Positions 24,174 through 37,615 of a DNA stretch of 64,000 bases are shown here, piece after piece. The stretch comes from Calliopsis andreniformis (lineage: Eukaryota; Arthropoda; Insecta; Hymenoptera; Andrenidae): assembly GCF_051401765.1 (NCBI RefSeq), contig NW_027480481.1:1240001-1304000 (forward strand), read 5' to 3'. The notes below the pieces were generated by a model. That model saw only the letters and a list, made by a program, of their open reading frames with translations, was not told the DNA's origin and searched no databases. Position 1 is the first letter of the stretch; the number at the start of each line of letters is the position of its first letter. The translations under genes were made by a program, and so were the position numbers.

Positions 24174-26088
24174 AATCCTCAATCCTCAATCTTGAATCCT
24201 CAATAATCAATCTCCAATCCTAGATCCTCAATCCACAATCTTCAATCCTTAATTCTCAATCTTCAATCCTCAATCCCCAGTCTTCAATCTTCAATCCTCA
24301 ATGCTCAATCCTCAATCCTCAATCCTCAGTCCTCAATCCTCAATCTTCAATCCTCAATACTCAATCTTCAATCCTCAATCCTCAATCTTCAATCCTCAAT
24401 ACTCAATCTTCAATCCTCAATCCTCAATCGTCGATCCTCAATCCTCAATCTTCGATCCTCAATACTCAATTTTCAATCCTCAATCCTCAACCCTCAATCC
24501 ACAATTCTCAATCCTCAATCCTCTGCCCTCAGTCCTCAAACCTCAATCCTCAACTCTCAGCTCTCGTCCTCCATCCTCAATCCTTAATCATCAATCCTCA
24601 ATCTTCAATCCTCAATATTCAATCATCAACCCTCAGTCCTCAACACTCAATCCTCAATCCTCAATCCTCAGTGATCAATACTCAATCTTTAATACACAAT
24701 CCTCAATCCTCAATCCTCAATCCTCAATCCTCAATCCTCAATCCTCATTTCTCAAACCTCAATCCTCAACCCTCAGTCCTCATCCTCAATTCTCAATTCT
24801 CAATCCTCAATCATCAATCCTCAATCTTCAATCCTCAATAATCAATCTCCAATTCTAGATACTCAATCCTCAATCCTCAATCCTCAATCTTCAATCCTCA
24901 ATAATCAATCTCCAATCCTAGATCCTCAATCCTCAATCCTCAGTCCTCAATCCTCAATCCTCATTCTTCAATCCTCAATACCCAATCCTCAATCTTCAAT
25001 CCTCAATCGTCAATCCTCAATCCTTAATCCTCAATCTTCAATCCCTAATACTCAATCTTCAATCCTCAATCCTCAGTCCCCAAACCTCAATCCTGAATCT
25101 TCAATACTCAACCTTCAAGCCTCAATCCTCAGTCCTCAATACTCAACCATCGATACTCAATTCTCAATACTCAATAGAATATCCTGAATTCTCAGGACCC
25201 AATACTCAAACCTCAATCCTCAACCCTCAGCCCTCATCCTCAAACCTCAATCCTCAATCCTCAATATTCAATCATCAATACTCAATCCTTAATCTTCAAT
25301 CCTCAATCCTCAGTCCCCAAACCTCAATCCTGAATCTTCAATACTGAAACTTCAAGCCTCAATCCTCAGTCCTCAATACTCAACCATCACTCCTCAATTC
25401 TCAATACTCAATAGAATATCCTGAATTCTCAGGACTCAATACTCAAACCTCAATCCTCAACCCTCCTCCCTCATCCTCCATCCTCAATCCTCTATCCTCA
25501 ATACCCAATCCTCAATCTTCAATCCTCAATCATCAATCCTCAATTCTCAATCCTCAATCCTCAATCCTCAGTCGTCAAACCTCAATCCCAGACACTCTGC
25601 CCTCATCCTCAACCCTCAGTCTTCAATCATCAGGCCTCAGTCCTCAAACCTCAATCCTCAACCCTCAGACATCATCCTCAATCCTCAATCCTCAATCCTC
25701 AATCCTCAATCTTCAATCCCTAATACTCAATCTTCAATCCTCAATCCTCAGTCCTCAAACCTCAATCCCGAATCTTCAATACTCAACCTTCAAGCCTCAA
25801 TCCTCAGTCCTCAATCCTCGATCCTCAATCTTCAATCCTCAATATCCAATCTTCAATCCTCAATCCTCAATCCTCAATACTCAATCTTCAATCCTCAATC
25901 CTCAATCGTCAATCCTCAATCCTCAATCTTCAATCCTCAATACTCAATTTTCAATCCTCAATCCACAACCCTCAATCGTCAATCCTCAATCTTCAATCAT
26001 CAATATTCAATCTTCAATCCTCAATGCTCAATCCTCAATCCTCAATCCTCAATCCTCAATCTTCAATCCTCAATCCTCAATCCTCAAC
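24174..26088. repeat. 1.9-kb block with CTTGAATCC and doubled GGACCC/GGACTC landmarks
   Basis: The block matches 36,060-37,737 at offsets of 11,886 then 11,649 bp. The step is the 237-bp deletion in the later copy. Its diagnostic CAATGCTC followed by repeated CAATCTTCAATCC and CAATACTC pairs is also present from about 28,515, 36,185, 47,642 and 55,999. Confidence 0.78.
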
Positions 26089-26396
26089 CCTCAGCCCTCA
26101 TCCTCCATCCTCAATCCTTAATCATCAATCCTCAATCTTCAATCCTCAATATTCAATTTTCAACCCTCAATCATCAATCCTCAATTCTCAATCCTCAATC
26201 CTCAATCCTCAATCCTCAATCCTCAACTCTCGATCCTCAATCATCAGTCCTCAGTCCTCAAACCTCAATCCTCAACCCTCAGCCCTCATCCTCCATCCTC
26301 ATCCCTCAGTCCTCAATCCTCAATCTTCAATCCTCAATATTCAATCTTCAATCCTCAATCCTCAATCCTCAATCCTCAATCCTCAATCCTCAACTC

Positions 26397-28330
26397 TCGA
26401 TCCACAATCCTCAGTCCTCAGTCCTCAAACCTCAATCCTCAACCCTCAGCCCTAATCCTCCATCCTCGTCCCTCAATCCTCAATCCTCAATCTTCAATCC
26501 TCAATATTCAATCTTCAATCCTCAATCCTCAATCCTCAATCCTTAATCCTCAGTGAACAATACTCAATCTTCAATCCTCAATCCTCTATCCTCAATCCTC
26601 ATTTCTCAAACCTCAATCCTCAACCCTCAGACCTCATCCTCAATTCTCTATTCTCAATCCTCAATCATCAATTCTCAATCTTCAATCCTCAATAATCAAT
26701 CCTCAATTCTCAATACTCAATCTTCAATCCTCAGTCCTCAATCCTCAATCCTCATTTCTCACACCTCAATCCTCAACCCTCAGACCTCATCCTCAATTCT
26801 CAATTCTAAATCCACAATCATCAATCCTCAACCTTCAATCCTCAATAATCAATCTCCAATCCTAGATCCTCAATCCTCAATCCTCAATCCCCAATCTTCA
26901 ATCCTCAATAATCAATCTCCAATCCTAGATCCTCAACCCTCAATCCTCAATCCTCAATCCTCAATCCTCAATCCTCATTCTTCAATCCTCAATACCCAAT
27001 CCTCAATCTTCAATCCTCTATCAACAATCCTGAATTCTCAGTCATCAATCCTAAGTCCTCAGTCGTCAAACCTCAATCCCCGACCCTCAGCCCTCATCCT
27101 CAATCCTCAGTCCTCAATCCTCAGTCCTCAGTCCTCAAAACTCAATCCTCAACCCTCAGACATCATCCTCAATCCTTAATCCTCAATCCTCAATCATCAA
27201 TCTTCAATCCTCAATACTCAATCTTCAATCCTCAATCCTCAGCCCTCAAACCTCAATACTGAATCCTCAATACTCAACCTTCAACCCTCAATCCTCAGTC
27301 CTCAGTACTCAACCATCAATCCTCAATTCTCAATACTCAATAGAATATCCTGAATTCTCAGGATTCAATACTCAAACCTCAATCCTCTACCATCAGCCCT
27401 GATCCTCCATCATCAGTCCTCAATCCTCAAACCTCAATCTTCAATCCTCAGTATTCAATATACAATCCCCAATCCTCAATCCTCAATCCTCAATCCTCAA
27501 TCCTCAACCCTCAACACTCAATCCTCATTCCTCAAACCTCAATCCTCAACCCTCAGTCCTCATCCTCAATTCTCAATCCTCAATCCTCAATCCTCAATCC
27601 TCAATCTTCAATCCTCAATAATCAATCTCCAATCCTAGATCCTCAATCTACAATCTTCAATCCTTAATTCTCAATCTTCAATCCTCAATCCCCAGTCTTC
27701 AATCTTCAATCCTCAATGCTCAATCCTCAATCCTCAATCCTCAGTCCTCAATCCTCAGTCCTCAATCCTCAAACCACAATCCCCTACCGTCAGTCCTCGT
27801 CCTCAATCCTCAATCCTCAATCCTCAATCGTCAATCTTCAATCCTCAATACTCAATCTTCAATCCTCAATCCTCAATCCTCAATCCTCAATCCTCATTCT
27901 TCAATCCTCAATACCCAATCCTCAATCTTCAATCCTCAACCCCCGATCCTCAATTCTCAATCCTCAATCCTCAGTCCTCAGTCCTCAAACCTCAATCCTC
28001 AACCCTCAGCCCTCATCCTCCATCCTCAATCCTTAATAATCAATCCTCAATCTTCAATCCTCAATATTCAATTTTCAACCCTCAATCATCAATCCTCAAA
28101 TCTCAGTCCTCAATCCTCAATCCTCAATCCTCAATCCTCAACTCTCGATCCTCAATCCTCAGTCCTCAGTCCTCAAACCTCAATCCTCAACCCTCAGCCC
28201 TCATCCTCCATCCTCATCCCTCAATCCTCAATCCTCAATATTCAATCCTCAATATTCAATCTTCAATCCACAATCCTCAATCCTCAATCCTCAATCCTCA
28301 ATCCTCAGTGATCAATACTCAATCTTCAAT
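26397..28330. repeat. 1.9-kb block, extra copy in cycle 1
   Basis: This matches 33,907-35,847 at offsets of 7,510 then 7,517 bp. Its left two-thirds also match 22,975-24,160 in the same cycle, so cycle 1 carries this material twice. At the right end the match stops at a 153-bp deletion. Confidence 0.8.
28308..28330. other. 153-bp deletion scar between direct repeats
   Basis: Up to here the sequence follows 35,825-35,847. After it, it follows 36,000 onward, so 153 bp are missing. In the longer copy both ends of the missing piece carry TCAATACTCAATCTTCAAT, 19 bp, and only one remains here. Confidence 0.8.
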
Positions 28331-28964
28331 CCTCAATCCTCAATCCTCAACCCTCAGTCCTCATCCTCAATTCTCAATCCTCAATCCTCAATCCTCAATC
28401 CTCAATCTTGAATCCTCAATAATCAATCTCCAATCCTAGATCCTCAATCCACAATCTTCAATCCTTAATTCTCAATCTTCAATCCTCAATCCCCAGTCTT
28501 CAATCTTCAATCCTCAATGCTCAATCCTCAATCCTCAATCCTCAGTCCTCAATCCTCAATCTTCAATCCTCAATACTCAATTTTCAATCCTCAATCCTCA
28601 ATCTTCAATCCTCAATACTCAATCTTCAATCCTCAATCCTCAATCGTCAATCCTCAATCCTCAATTTTCGATCCTCAATACTCAATTTTCAATCCTCAAT
28701 CCTCAATCCTCAATCCACAATTCTCAATCCTCAATCCTCTGCCCTCAGTCCTCAAACCTCAATCCTCAACTCTCAGCTCTCGTCCTCCGTCCTCAATCCT
28801 TAATCATCAATCCTCAATCTTCAATCCTCAATATTCAATCATCAACCCTCAGTCCTCAACACTCAATCCTCAATCCTCAATCCTCAGTGATCAATACTCA
28901 ATCTTTAATACACAATCCTCAATCCTCAATCCTCAATCCTCAATCCTCAATCCTCAATCCTCAT

Positions 28965-30113
28965 TTCTCAAACCTCAATCCTCAACCCTCAGTCCTCATC
29001 CTCAATTCTCAATCCTCAATCCTCAATCCTCAATCCTCAATCTTGAATCCTCAATAATCAATCTCCAATCCTAGATCCTCAATCCACAATCTTCAATCCT
29101 TAATTCTCAATCTTCAATCCTCAATCCCCAGTCTTCAATCTTCAATCCTCAATGCTCAATCCTCAATCCTCAATCCTCAGTCCACAATCCTCAGTCCTCA
29201 ATCCTCAAACCTCAATCCTCTACCGTCAGTCCTCGTCCTCAATCCTCAAACCTCAATCCTCAATCCTCAATATTCAATCATCAATACTCAATCTTCAATC
29301 CTCAATCCTCAATCCTCAATCCTCAATCATCAATCCTCAATTCTCAATCCTCAATCCTCAATCCTCAGTCGTCAAACATCAATCCCTGACCCTCTGCCCT
29401 CATCCTCAACCCTCAGTCTTCAATCCTCAGTCCTCAGTCCTCAAACCTCAATCCTCAACCCTCAGACATCATCCTCAATCCTCAATCCTCAATCCTCAAT
29501 CCTCAATCTTCAATCCCTATTACTCAATCTTCAATCCTCAATCCTCAGTCCCCAAACCTCAATCCTGAATCTTCAATACTCAACCTTCAAGCCTCAATCC
29601 TCAGTCCTCAATACACAACCATCAATCCTCAATTCTCAATACTCAATAGAATATCCAGAATTCTCAGGACTCAATACTCAAACCTCAATCCTCAACCCTC
29701 AGCCCTCATCCTCCATCCTCAATCCTCAATCCTCAATCCTCAATCCTCAATCCTCAATCTTCAATCCTAGATCCTCAACCCTCAATCCTCAATCCTCAAT
29801 CCTCAATCCTCATTCTTCAATCCTCAATACCCAATCCTCAATCTTCAATCCTCTATCAACAATCCTTAATTCTCAATCCTCAATCCTCAGTCCTCAGCCG
29901 TCAAACCTCAATCCCCGACCCTCAGCCCTCATCCTCAATCCTCAGTCCTCAATCCTCAGTCCTCAGTCCTCAAACCTCAACCCTCAACCCTCAGACATCA
30001 TCCTCAATCCTCAATCCTCAATCCTCAGTCCTCAATCCTCAATCCTCAATTCTCAATACTCAATCTTCAATCTTCAATCCCTGATACTCAATTCTCAATC
30101 CTCAATCCTCAGT
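28965..30113. repeat. 1.3-kb anchor block, copy 2, left-truncated
   Basis: This matches 17,774-18,922 at an offset of 11,191 bp. Its left neighbour has CATTTCTC where the other copies have CATTCCTC, so the homologous part begins near 28,965. Confidence 0.8.
29653..29670. repeat. Higher-order-repeat anchor landmark 2 (CCAGA variant)
   Basis: Same CCAGA variant as at 18,462, exactly 11,191 bp downstream, with matching flanks on both sides. It ends cycle 1 and starts cycle 2. Confidence 0.88.
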
Positions 30114-32562
30114 CCTCAGTCCTCAAACCTCAATCCTCAACCCTCAGCCCTCATCCTCCATCCTCAATCCTTAATCATCAATCCTCAATCTTCAATCCTC
30201 AATATTCAATTTTCAACCCTCAATCATCAATCCTCAATTCTCAATCCTCAATCCTCAATCCTCAATCCTCAATCCTCAACTCTCGATCCTCAATCATCAG
30301 TCCTCAGTCCTCAAACCTCAATCCTCAACCCTCAGCCCTCATCCTCCATCCTCATCCCTCAGTCCTCAATCCTCAATCTTCAATCCTCAATAATCAATCT
30401 CCAATCCTAGATACTCAACCCTCAATCCTCAATCCTCAATCCTCAATCCTCAATCCTCAACCCTCAATCCTCATTCCTCAAACCTCAATCCTCAACGCTC
30501 AGTCCTCATCCTCAATTCTCAATCCTCAATCCTCAATCCTCAATCCTCAATCTTCAATCCTCAATAATCAATCTCCAATCCTAGATCCTCAATCCACAAT
30601 CTTCGATCCTTAATTCTCAATCTTCAATCCTCAATCCCCAGTCTTCAATCTTCAATCCTCAATGCTCAATCCTCAATCCTCAATCCTCATTCTTCAATCC
30701 TCAATACCCAATCCTCAATCATCAATTCTCAATCATCAATCCTCAATTCTCAATCCTCAATCCTCAATCCTCAGTCGTCAAACCTCAATCCCTGACCCTC
30801 TGCCCTCATCCTCAACCCTCAGTCTTCAATCCTCAGTCCTCAGTCCTCAAACCTCTCTACTCAACCCTCAGACATCATCCTCAATCCTCAATCCTCAATC
30901 CTCAATCCTCAATCTTCAATCCCTAATACTCAATCTTCAATCCTCAATGCTCAGTCCTCAAACCTCAATCCTGAATCTTCAATACTCAACCTTCAAGCCT
31001 CAATCCTCAGTCCTCTATCCTCGATCCTCAATCTTCAATCCTCAATATCCAATCTTCAATCCTCAATCCTCAATCCTCAATCCTCAAGCCTCAATTTTCA
31101 ATCTTCAATCCTCAACCCTCAGACCTCACTCATCAATATTCAACCCTCAGTCCTCGTCCTCAATCCACAACCCTCAATCGTCAATCCTCAATCTTCAATC
31201 ATCAATATTCAAACTTCAATCCTCAATGCTCAATCCTCAATCCTCAATCCTCAATCCTCAATCCTCAATCCTCAATCCTCAATCTTCAATCCTCAATACT
31301 CAATCTTCAATCCTCAATCCTCAATCTTCAATCCTCAATACTCAATCTTCAATCCTCAATCCTCAATCGTCAATCCACAATCCTCAATCTTCGATCCTCA
31401 ATACTCAATTTTCAATCGTCAATCCTCAATCCTCAGCTCTCAATCCGCAATCCTCAGTCCTCAGTCCTCAAACCTCAATCCTCAACCCTCAGCCCTCATC
31501 CTCCATCCTCAATCCTTAATCATCATTCCTCAATCTTCAATCCTCAATATTCAATTTTCAACCCTCAATCATCAATCCTCAATTCTCAATCCTCAATCCT
31601 CAATCCTCAATCCTCAATCCTCAACTCTCGATCCTCAATCATCAGTCCTCAGTCCTCAAACCTCAATCCTCAACCCTCAGCCCTCATCCTCCATCCTCAT
31701 CCCTCAGTCCTCAATCCTCAATCTTCAATCCTCAATATTCAATCTTCAATCCTCAATCCTCAATCCTCAATCCTCAATCCTCAATCTTCAGTGATCAATA
31801 CTCAATCTTCAATACTCAATCATCGATCCTCAACCCTCAATCCTCAATCCTCAATCCTCATTTCTCAAACCTCAATCCTCAACCCTCAGACCTCATCCTC
31901 AATTCTCAATTCTCAATCCTCAATCATCAATCCTCAATCTTCAATCCTCAATAATCAATCTCCAATTCTAGATCCTCAATACTCAATCCTCAATCCTCAA
32001 TCCTCAATCCTCAATAATCAATCTCCAATCCAAGATCCTCAACCCTCAATCCTCAATCCTCAATCCTCAATCCTCATTCTTCAATCCTCAATACCCAATC
32101 CTCAATCTTCAATCCTCAATCCTCAATCCTCAATCCTCAATCCGCAGTCTTCAATCCCTAATACTCAATCTTCAATCCTCAATCCTCAGTCACCAAACCT
32201 CAATCCTGAATCTTCAATACTCAACCTTCAAGCCTCAATCCTCAGTCCTCAATACTCAACCATCAATCCTCAATTCCCAACACACAATAGAATATCCTGA
32301 ATTCTCAGGACCCAATACTCAAACCTCAATCCTCAACCCTCAGCCCTCATCCTCCATCCTCAATCCTCAATCCTCGATCCTCAATCCTCAATCCTCAATC
32401 TTCAATCCTAGATCCTCAACCCTCAATCCTCAATCCTCAATCCTCAATCCTCATTCTTCAATCCTCAATACCCAATCCCCAATCCTCAATCCTCAATCTT
32501 CAATCCTCAATAATCAATCTCCAATCCTACATCCTCAATTCCCAATCCTCAATCCTTAATCC

Positions 32563-35092
32563 TCAATCTTCAATCCTCAATCGCCAGTCCTCAATCTTCA
32601 ATCCTCAATGCTCAATCCTCAATCCTCAAGCCTCAGTCCTCAATCCTCAATCCTCAATCCTCAAACCTCAATCCTCAACCGTCAGTCCTCGTCCTCAATC
32701 CTCAACCCTCAATCCTCAATCCCCAATCTTCGATCTCCAATCCTAGATCCTCAATCCTCAATCCTCAATCCCCAATCTTCAATCCTCAATAATCAATCTC
32801 GAATCCTAGATCCTCAATCCTCAATACTCAATCCCCAATCTTCAATCCTCAATAGTCAATCTCCAATCCTAGATCCTCAACCCTCAATCCTCAATCCTCA
32901 GTCCTCAATCTTCATTCTTCAATCCTCAATACCCAATCCTCAATCTTCAATCCTCTATCAACAATCCTTAATTCTCAATCCTCAATCCTCAGTCCTCAGC
33001 CGTCAAACCACAATCCCCGACCCTCAGGCCTCATCCTCAATCCTCAGTCCTCAATCCTCAGTCCTCAGTCCTCAAACCTCAATCCTCAACCCTCAGACAT
33101 CATCCTCTATCCTCAATCCTCAATGCTCAATCCTCAATCTTCAATCCTCAATACTCAATCTTCAATCCTCAATCCTCAGTCCTCAAACCTCAATTCTGAA
33201 TCCTCAATACTCAACCTTCAATCCTCAATGCTCTGTCCTCAGTACTCAACCATCAATCCTCAATTCTCAATTCTCAATAGAATATCCTGAATTCTCAGGG
33301 TTCAATACTCAAACCTCAATCCTCAACCTTCAGCCCTCATCCTCCATGCTCAATCCTCAATCCTCAACCCTCAACCCTCAATATTCAACACACAACCCTC
33401 AGCCATGAATCCTCAATACTCAACGATCAATCCCCAATTCTCAATACTCAATACAATATCCTGAATTCTCATGGTTCAATACTCAATACACAATATTCAA
33501 TAATCAAATCTCAATCCTCAATCTTCAATCCTCAATACTCAATTTCAAACCTCAATCCTCAATTCTCAATCCTCAATACTCAATCCTCAATCGTCAATCC
33601 TCAATCCCCAATCCTCAACCCTCAGTCCTCATCCTCAATTCTCAATCCTCAATCCTCAATCCTCAATCCTCAATTCTCAATACTCAATCTTCAATCTTCA
33701 ATCCCTAATACTCAGTTCTCAATCCTCAATCCTCAGTCCTCAGTCCTCAAACCTCAATCCTCAGCCCTCAGCCCTCATCCTCCATCCTCAATCCTTAATC
33801 ATCAATCCTCAATCTTCAATCCTCAATATTCAATTTTCAACCCTCAATCATCAATCCTCAATTCTCAATCCTCAATCCTCAATCCTCAATCCTCAATCCT
33901 CAACTCTCGATCCACAATCCTCAGTCCTCAGTCCTCAAACCTCAATCCTCAACCCTCAGCCCTAATCCTCCATCCTCATCCCTCAATCCTCAATCCTCAA
34001 TCTTCAATCCTCAATATTCAATCTTCAATCCTCAATCCTCAATCCTCAATCCTTAATCCTCAGTGAACAATACTCAATCTTCAATCCTCAATCCTCTATC
34101 CTCAATCCTCATTTCTCAAACCTCAATCCTCAACCCTCAGACCTCATCCTCAATTCTCTATTCTCAATCCTCAATCATCAATCCTCAATCTTCAATCCTC
34201 AATAATCAATCCTCAATTCTCAATACTCAATCTTCAATCCTCAGTCCTCAATCCTCAATCCTCATTTCTCAAACCTCAATCCTCAACCCTCAGACCTCAT
34301 CCTCAATTCTCAATTCTAAATCCACAATCATCAATCCTCAACCTTCAATCCTCAATAATCAATCTCCAATCCTAGATCCTCAATCCTCAATCCTCAATCC
34401 CCAATCTTCAATCCTCAATAATCAATCTCCAATCCTAGATCCTCAACCCTCAATCCTCAATCCTCAATCCTCAATCCTCAATCCTCATTCTTCAATCCTC
34501 AATACCCAATCCTCAATCTTCAATCCTCTATCAACAATCCTGAATTCTCAGTCCTCAATCCTAAGTCCTCAGTCGTCAAACCTCAATCCCCGACCCTCAG
34601 CCCTCATCCTCAATCCTCAGTCCTCAATCCTCAGTCCTCAGTCCTCAAAACTCAATCCTCAACCCTCAGACATCATCCTCAATCCTTAATCCTCAATCCT
34701 CAATCATCAACCTTCAATCCTCAATACTCAATCTTCAATCCTCAATCCTCAGCCCTCAAACCTCAATACTGAATCCTCAATACTCAACCTTCAACCCTCA
34801 ATCCTCAGTCCTCAGTACTCAACCATCAATCCTCAATTCTCAATACTCAATAGAATATCCTGAATTCTCAGGATTCAATACTCAAACCTCAATCCTCTAC
34901 CATCAGCCCTGATCCTCCATCATCAGTCCTCAATCCTCAAACCTCAATCTACAATCCTCAGTATTCAATATTCAATCCCCAATCCTCAATCCTCAATCCT
35001 CAATCCTCAATCCTCAATCCTCAACCCTCAACACTCAATCCTCATTCCTCAAACCTCAATCCTCAACCCTCAGTCCTCATCCTCAATTCTCA
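32563..35092. repeat. 2.5-kb block, copy 2
   Basis: The landmarks at 33,284, 33,458 and 34,857 keep exactly the spacing of copy 1. The ATGG landmark is preceded by TACAATAT, as in copy 3, against TAGAATAT in copy 1. This groups copies 2 and 3. Confidence 0.85.
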
Positions 35093-37086
35093 ATCCTCAA
35101 TCCTCAATCCTCAATCCTCAATCTTCAATCCTCAATAATCAATCTCCAATCCTAGATCCTCAATCTACAATCTTCAATCCTTAATTCTCAATCTTCAATC
35201 CTCAATCCCCAGTCTTCAATCTTCAATCCTCAATGCTCAATCCTCAATCCTCAATCCTCAGTCCTCAATCCTCAGTCCTCAATCCTCAAACCACAATCCC
35301 CTACCGTCAGTCCTCGTCCTCAATCCTCAATCCTCAATCCTCAATCGTCAATCTTCAATCCTCAATACTCAATCTTCAATCCTCAATCCTCAATCCTCAA
35401 TCCTCAATCCTCATTCTTCAATCCTCAATACCCAATCCTCAATCTTCAATCCTCAACCCCCGATCCTCAATTCTCAATCCTCAATCCTCAGTCCTCAGTC
35501 CTCAAACCTCAATCCTCAACCCTCAGCCCTCATCCTCCATCCTCAATCCTTAATAATCAATCCTCAATCTTCAATCCTCAATATTCAATTTTCAACCCTC
35601 AATCATCAATCCTCAAATCTCAGTCCTCAATCCTCAATCCTCAATCCTCAATCCTCAACTCTCGATCCTCAATCCTCAGTCCTCACTCCTCAAACCTCAA
35701 TCCTCAACCCTCAGCCCTCATCCTCCATCCTCATCCCTCAATCCTCAATCCTCAATATTCAATCCTCAATATTCAATCTTCAATCCACAATCCTCAATCC
35801 TCAATCCTCAATCCTCAATCCTCAGTGATCAATACTCAATCTTCAATACTCAATCATCGATCCTCAACCCTCAATCCTCAATCCTCAATCCTCAATCCTC
35901 ATTTCTCAAACCTCAATTCTCAACCCTCAGTCCTCATCCTCAATTCTCAATCCTCAATCCTCAATCCTCAATCCTCAATTCTCAATACTCAATCTTCAAT
36001 CCTCAATCCTCAATCCTCAACCCTCAGTCCTCATCCTCAATTCTCAATCCTCAATCCTCAATCCTCAATCCTCAATCTTGAATCCTCAATAATCAATCTC
36101 CAATCCTAGATCCTCAATCCACAATCTTCAATCCTTAATTCTCAATCTTCAATCCTCAATCCCCAGTCTTCAATCTTCAATCCTCAATGCTCAATCCTCA
36201 ATCCTCAATCCTCAGTCCTCAATCCTCAATCTTCAATCCTCAATACTCAATCTTCAATCCTCAATCCTCAATCTTCAATCCTCAATACTCAATCTTCAAT
36301 CCTCAATCCTCAATCGTCAATCCTCAATCCTCAATCTTCGATCCTCAATACTCAATTTTCAATCCTCAATCCTCAATCCTCAATCCACAATTCTCAATCC
36401 TCAATCCTCTGCCCTCAGTCCTCAAACCTCAATCCTCAACTCTCAGCTCTCGTCCTCCATCCTCAATCCTTAATCATCAATCCTCAATCTTCAATCCTCA
36501 ATATTCAATCATCAACCCTCAGTCCTCAACACTCAATCCTCAATCCTCAATCCTCAGTGATCAATACTCAATCTTTAATACACAATCCTCAATCCTCAAT
36601 CCTCAATCCTCAATCCTCAATCCTCAATCCTCATTTCTCAAACCTCAATCCTCAACCCTCAGTCCTCATCCTCAATTCTCAATTCTCAATCCTCAATCAT
36701 CAATCCTCAATCTTTAATCCTCAATAATCAATCTCCAATTCTAGATACTCAATCCTCAATCCTCAATCCTCAATCTTCAATCCTCAATAATCAATCTCCA
36801 ATCCTAGATCCTCAATCCTCAATCCTCAGTCCTCAATCCTCAATCCTCATTCTTCAATCCTCAATACCCAATCCTCAATCTTCAATCCTCAATCCTCAAT
36901 CCTCACTCCTTAATCCTCAATCTTCAATCCCTAATACTCAATCTTCAATCCTCAATCCTCAGTCCCCAAACCTCAATCCTGAATCTTCAATACTCAACCT
37001 TCAAGCCTCAATCCTCAGTCCTCAATACTCAGCCATCGATACTCAATTCTCAATACTCAATAGAATATCCTGAATTCTCAGGACCC

Positions 37087-37115
37087 AATACTCAAACCTC
37101 AATCCTCAACCCTCC
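37087..37115. other. 237-bp deletion scar at a collapsed landmark pair
   Basis: The GGACCC landmark at 37,067 is followed directly by AATACTCAAACC and the CAACCCTCCTCCC that elsewhere follows the second, GGACTC, landmark. The two flanks share about 29 bp here, so the breakpoint lies inside that shared sequence. Confidence 0.87.
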
Positions 37116-37615
37116 TCCCTCATCCTCCATCCTCAATCCTCTATCCTCAATACCCAATCCTCAATCTTCAATCCTCAATCATCAATCCTCAATTCTCAAT
37201 CCTCAATCCTCAATCCTCAGTCGTCAAACCTCAATCCCAGACCCTCTGCCCTCATCCTCAACCCTCAGTCTTCAATCATCAGGCCTCAGTCCTCAAACCT
37301 CAATCCTCAACCCTCAGACATCATCCTCAATCCTCAATCCTCAATCCTCAATCCTCAATCTTCAATCCCTAATACTCAATCTTCAATCCTCAATCCTCAG
37401 TCCTCAAACCTCAATCCTGAATCTTCAATACTCAACCTTCAAGCCTCAATCCTCAGTCCTCAATCCTCGATCCTCAATCTTCAATCCTCAATATCCAATC
37501 TTCAATCCTCAATCCTCAATCCTCAATACTCAATCTTCAATCCTCAATCCTCAATCGTCAATCCTCAATCCTCAATCTTCAATCCTCAATACTCAATTTT
37601 CAATCCTCAATCCAC

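Larger units (their letters stand above)
18462..29652. repeat. Higher-order repeat cycle 1 (11,191 bp)
   Basis: The cycle runs from anchor to anchor. Landmarks in order start at 20498 (inserted A, GGACCC), 22352 (GGGTTC), 22526 (ATGG), 23925 (GGATTC), 25181 (GGACCC), 25418 (GGACTC) and 27347 (GGATTC). The extra GGATTC copy at 27347 is explained by a second copy of the block at 26,397-28,330. The stretch 18,921 to about 19,270 is repeated 2,365 bp later, at 21,286 to about 21,635. No non-satellite sequence is present. Confidence 0.82.
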
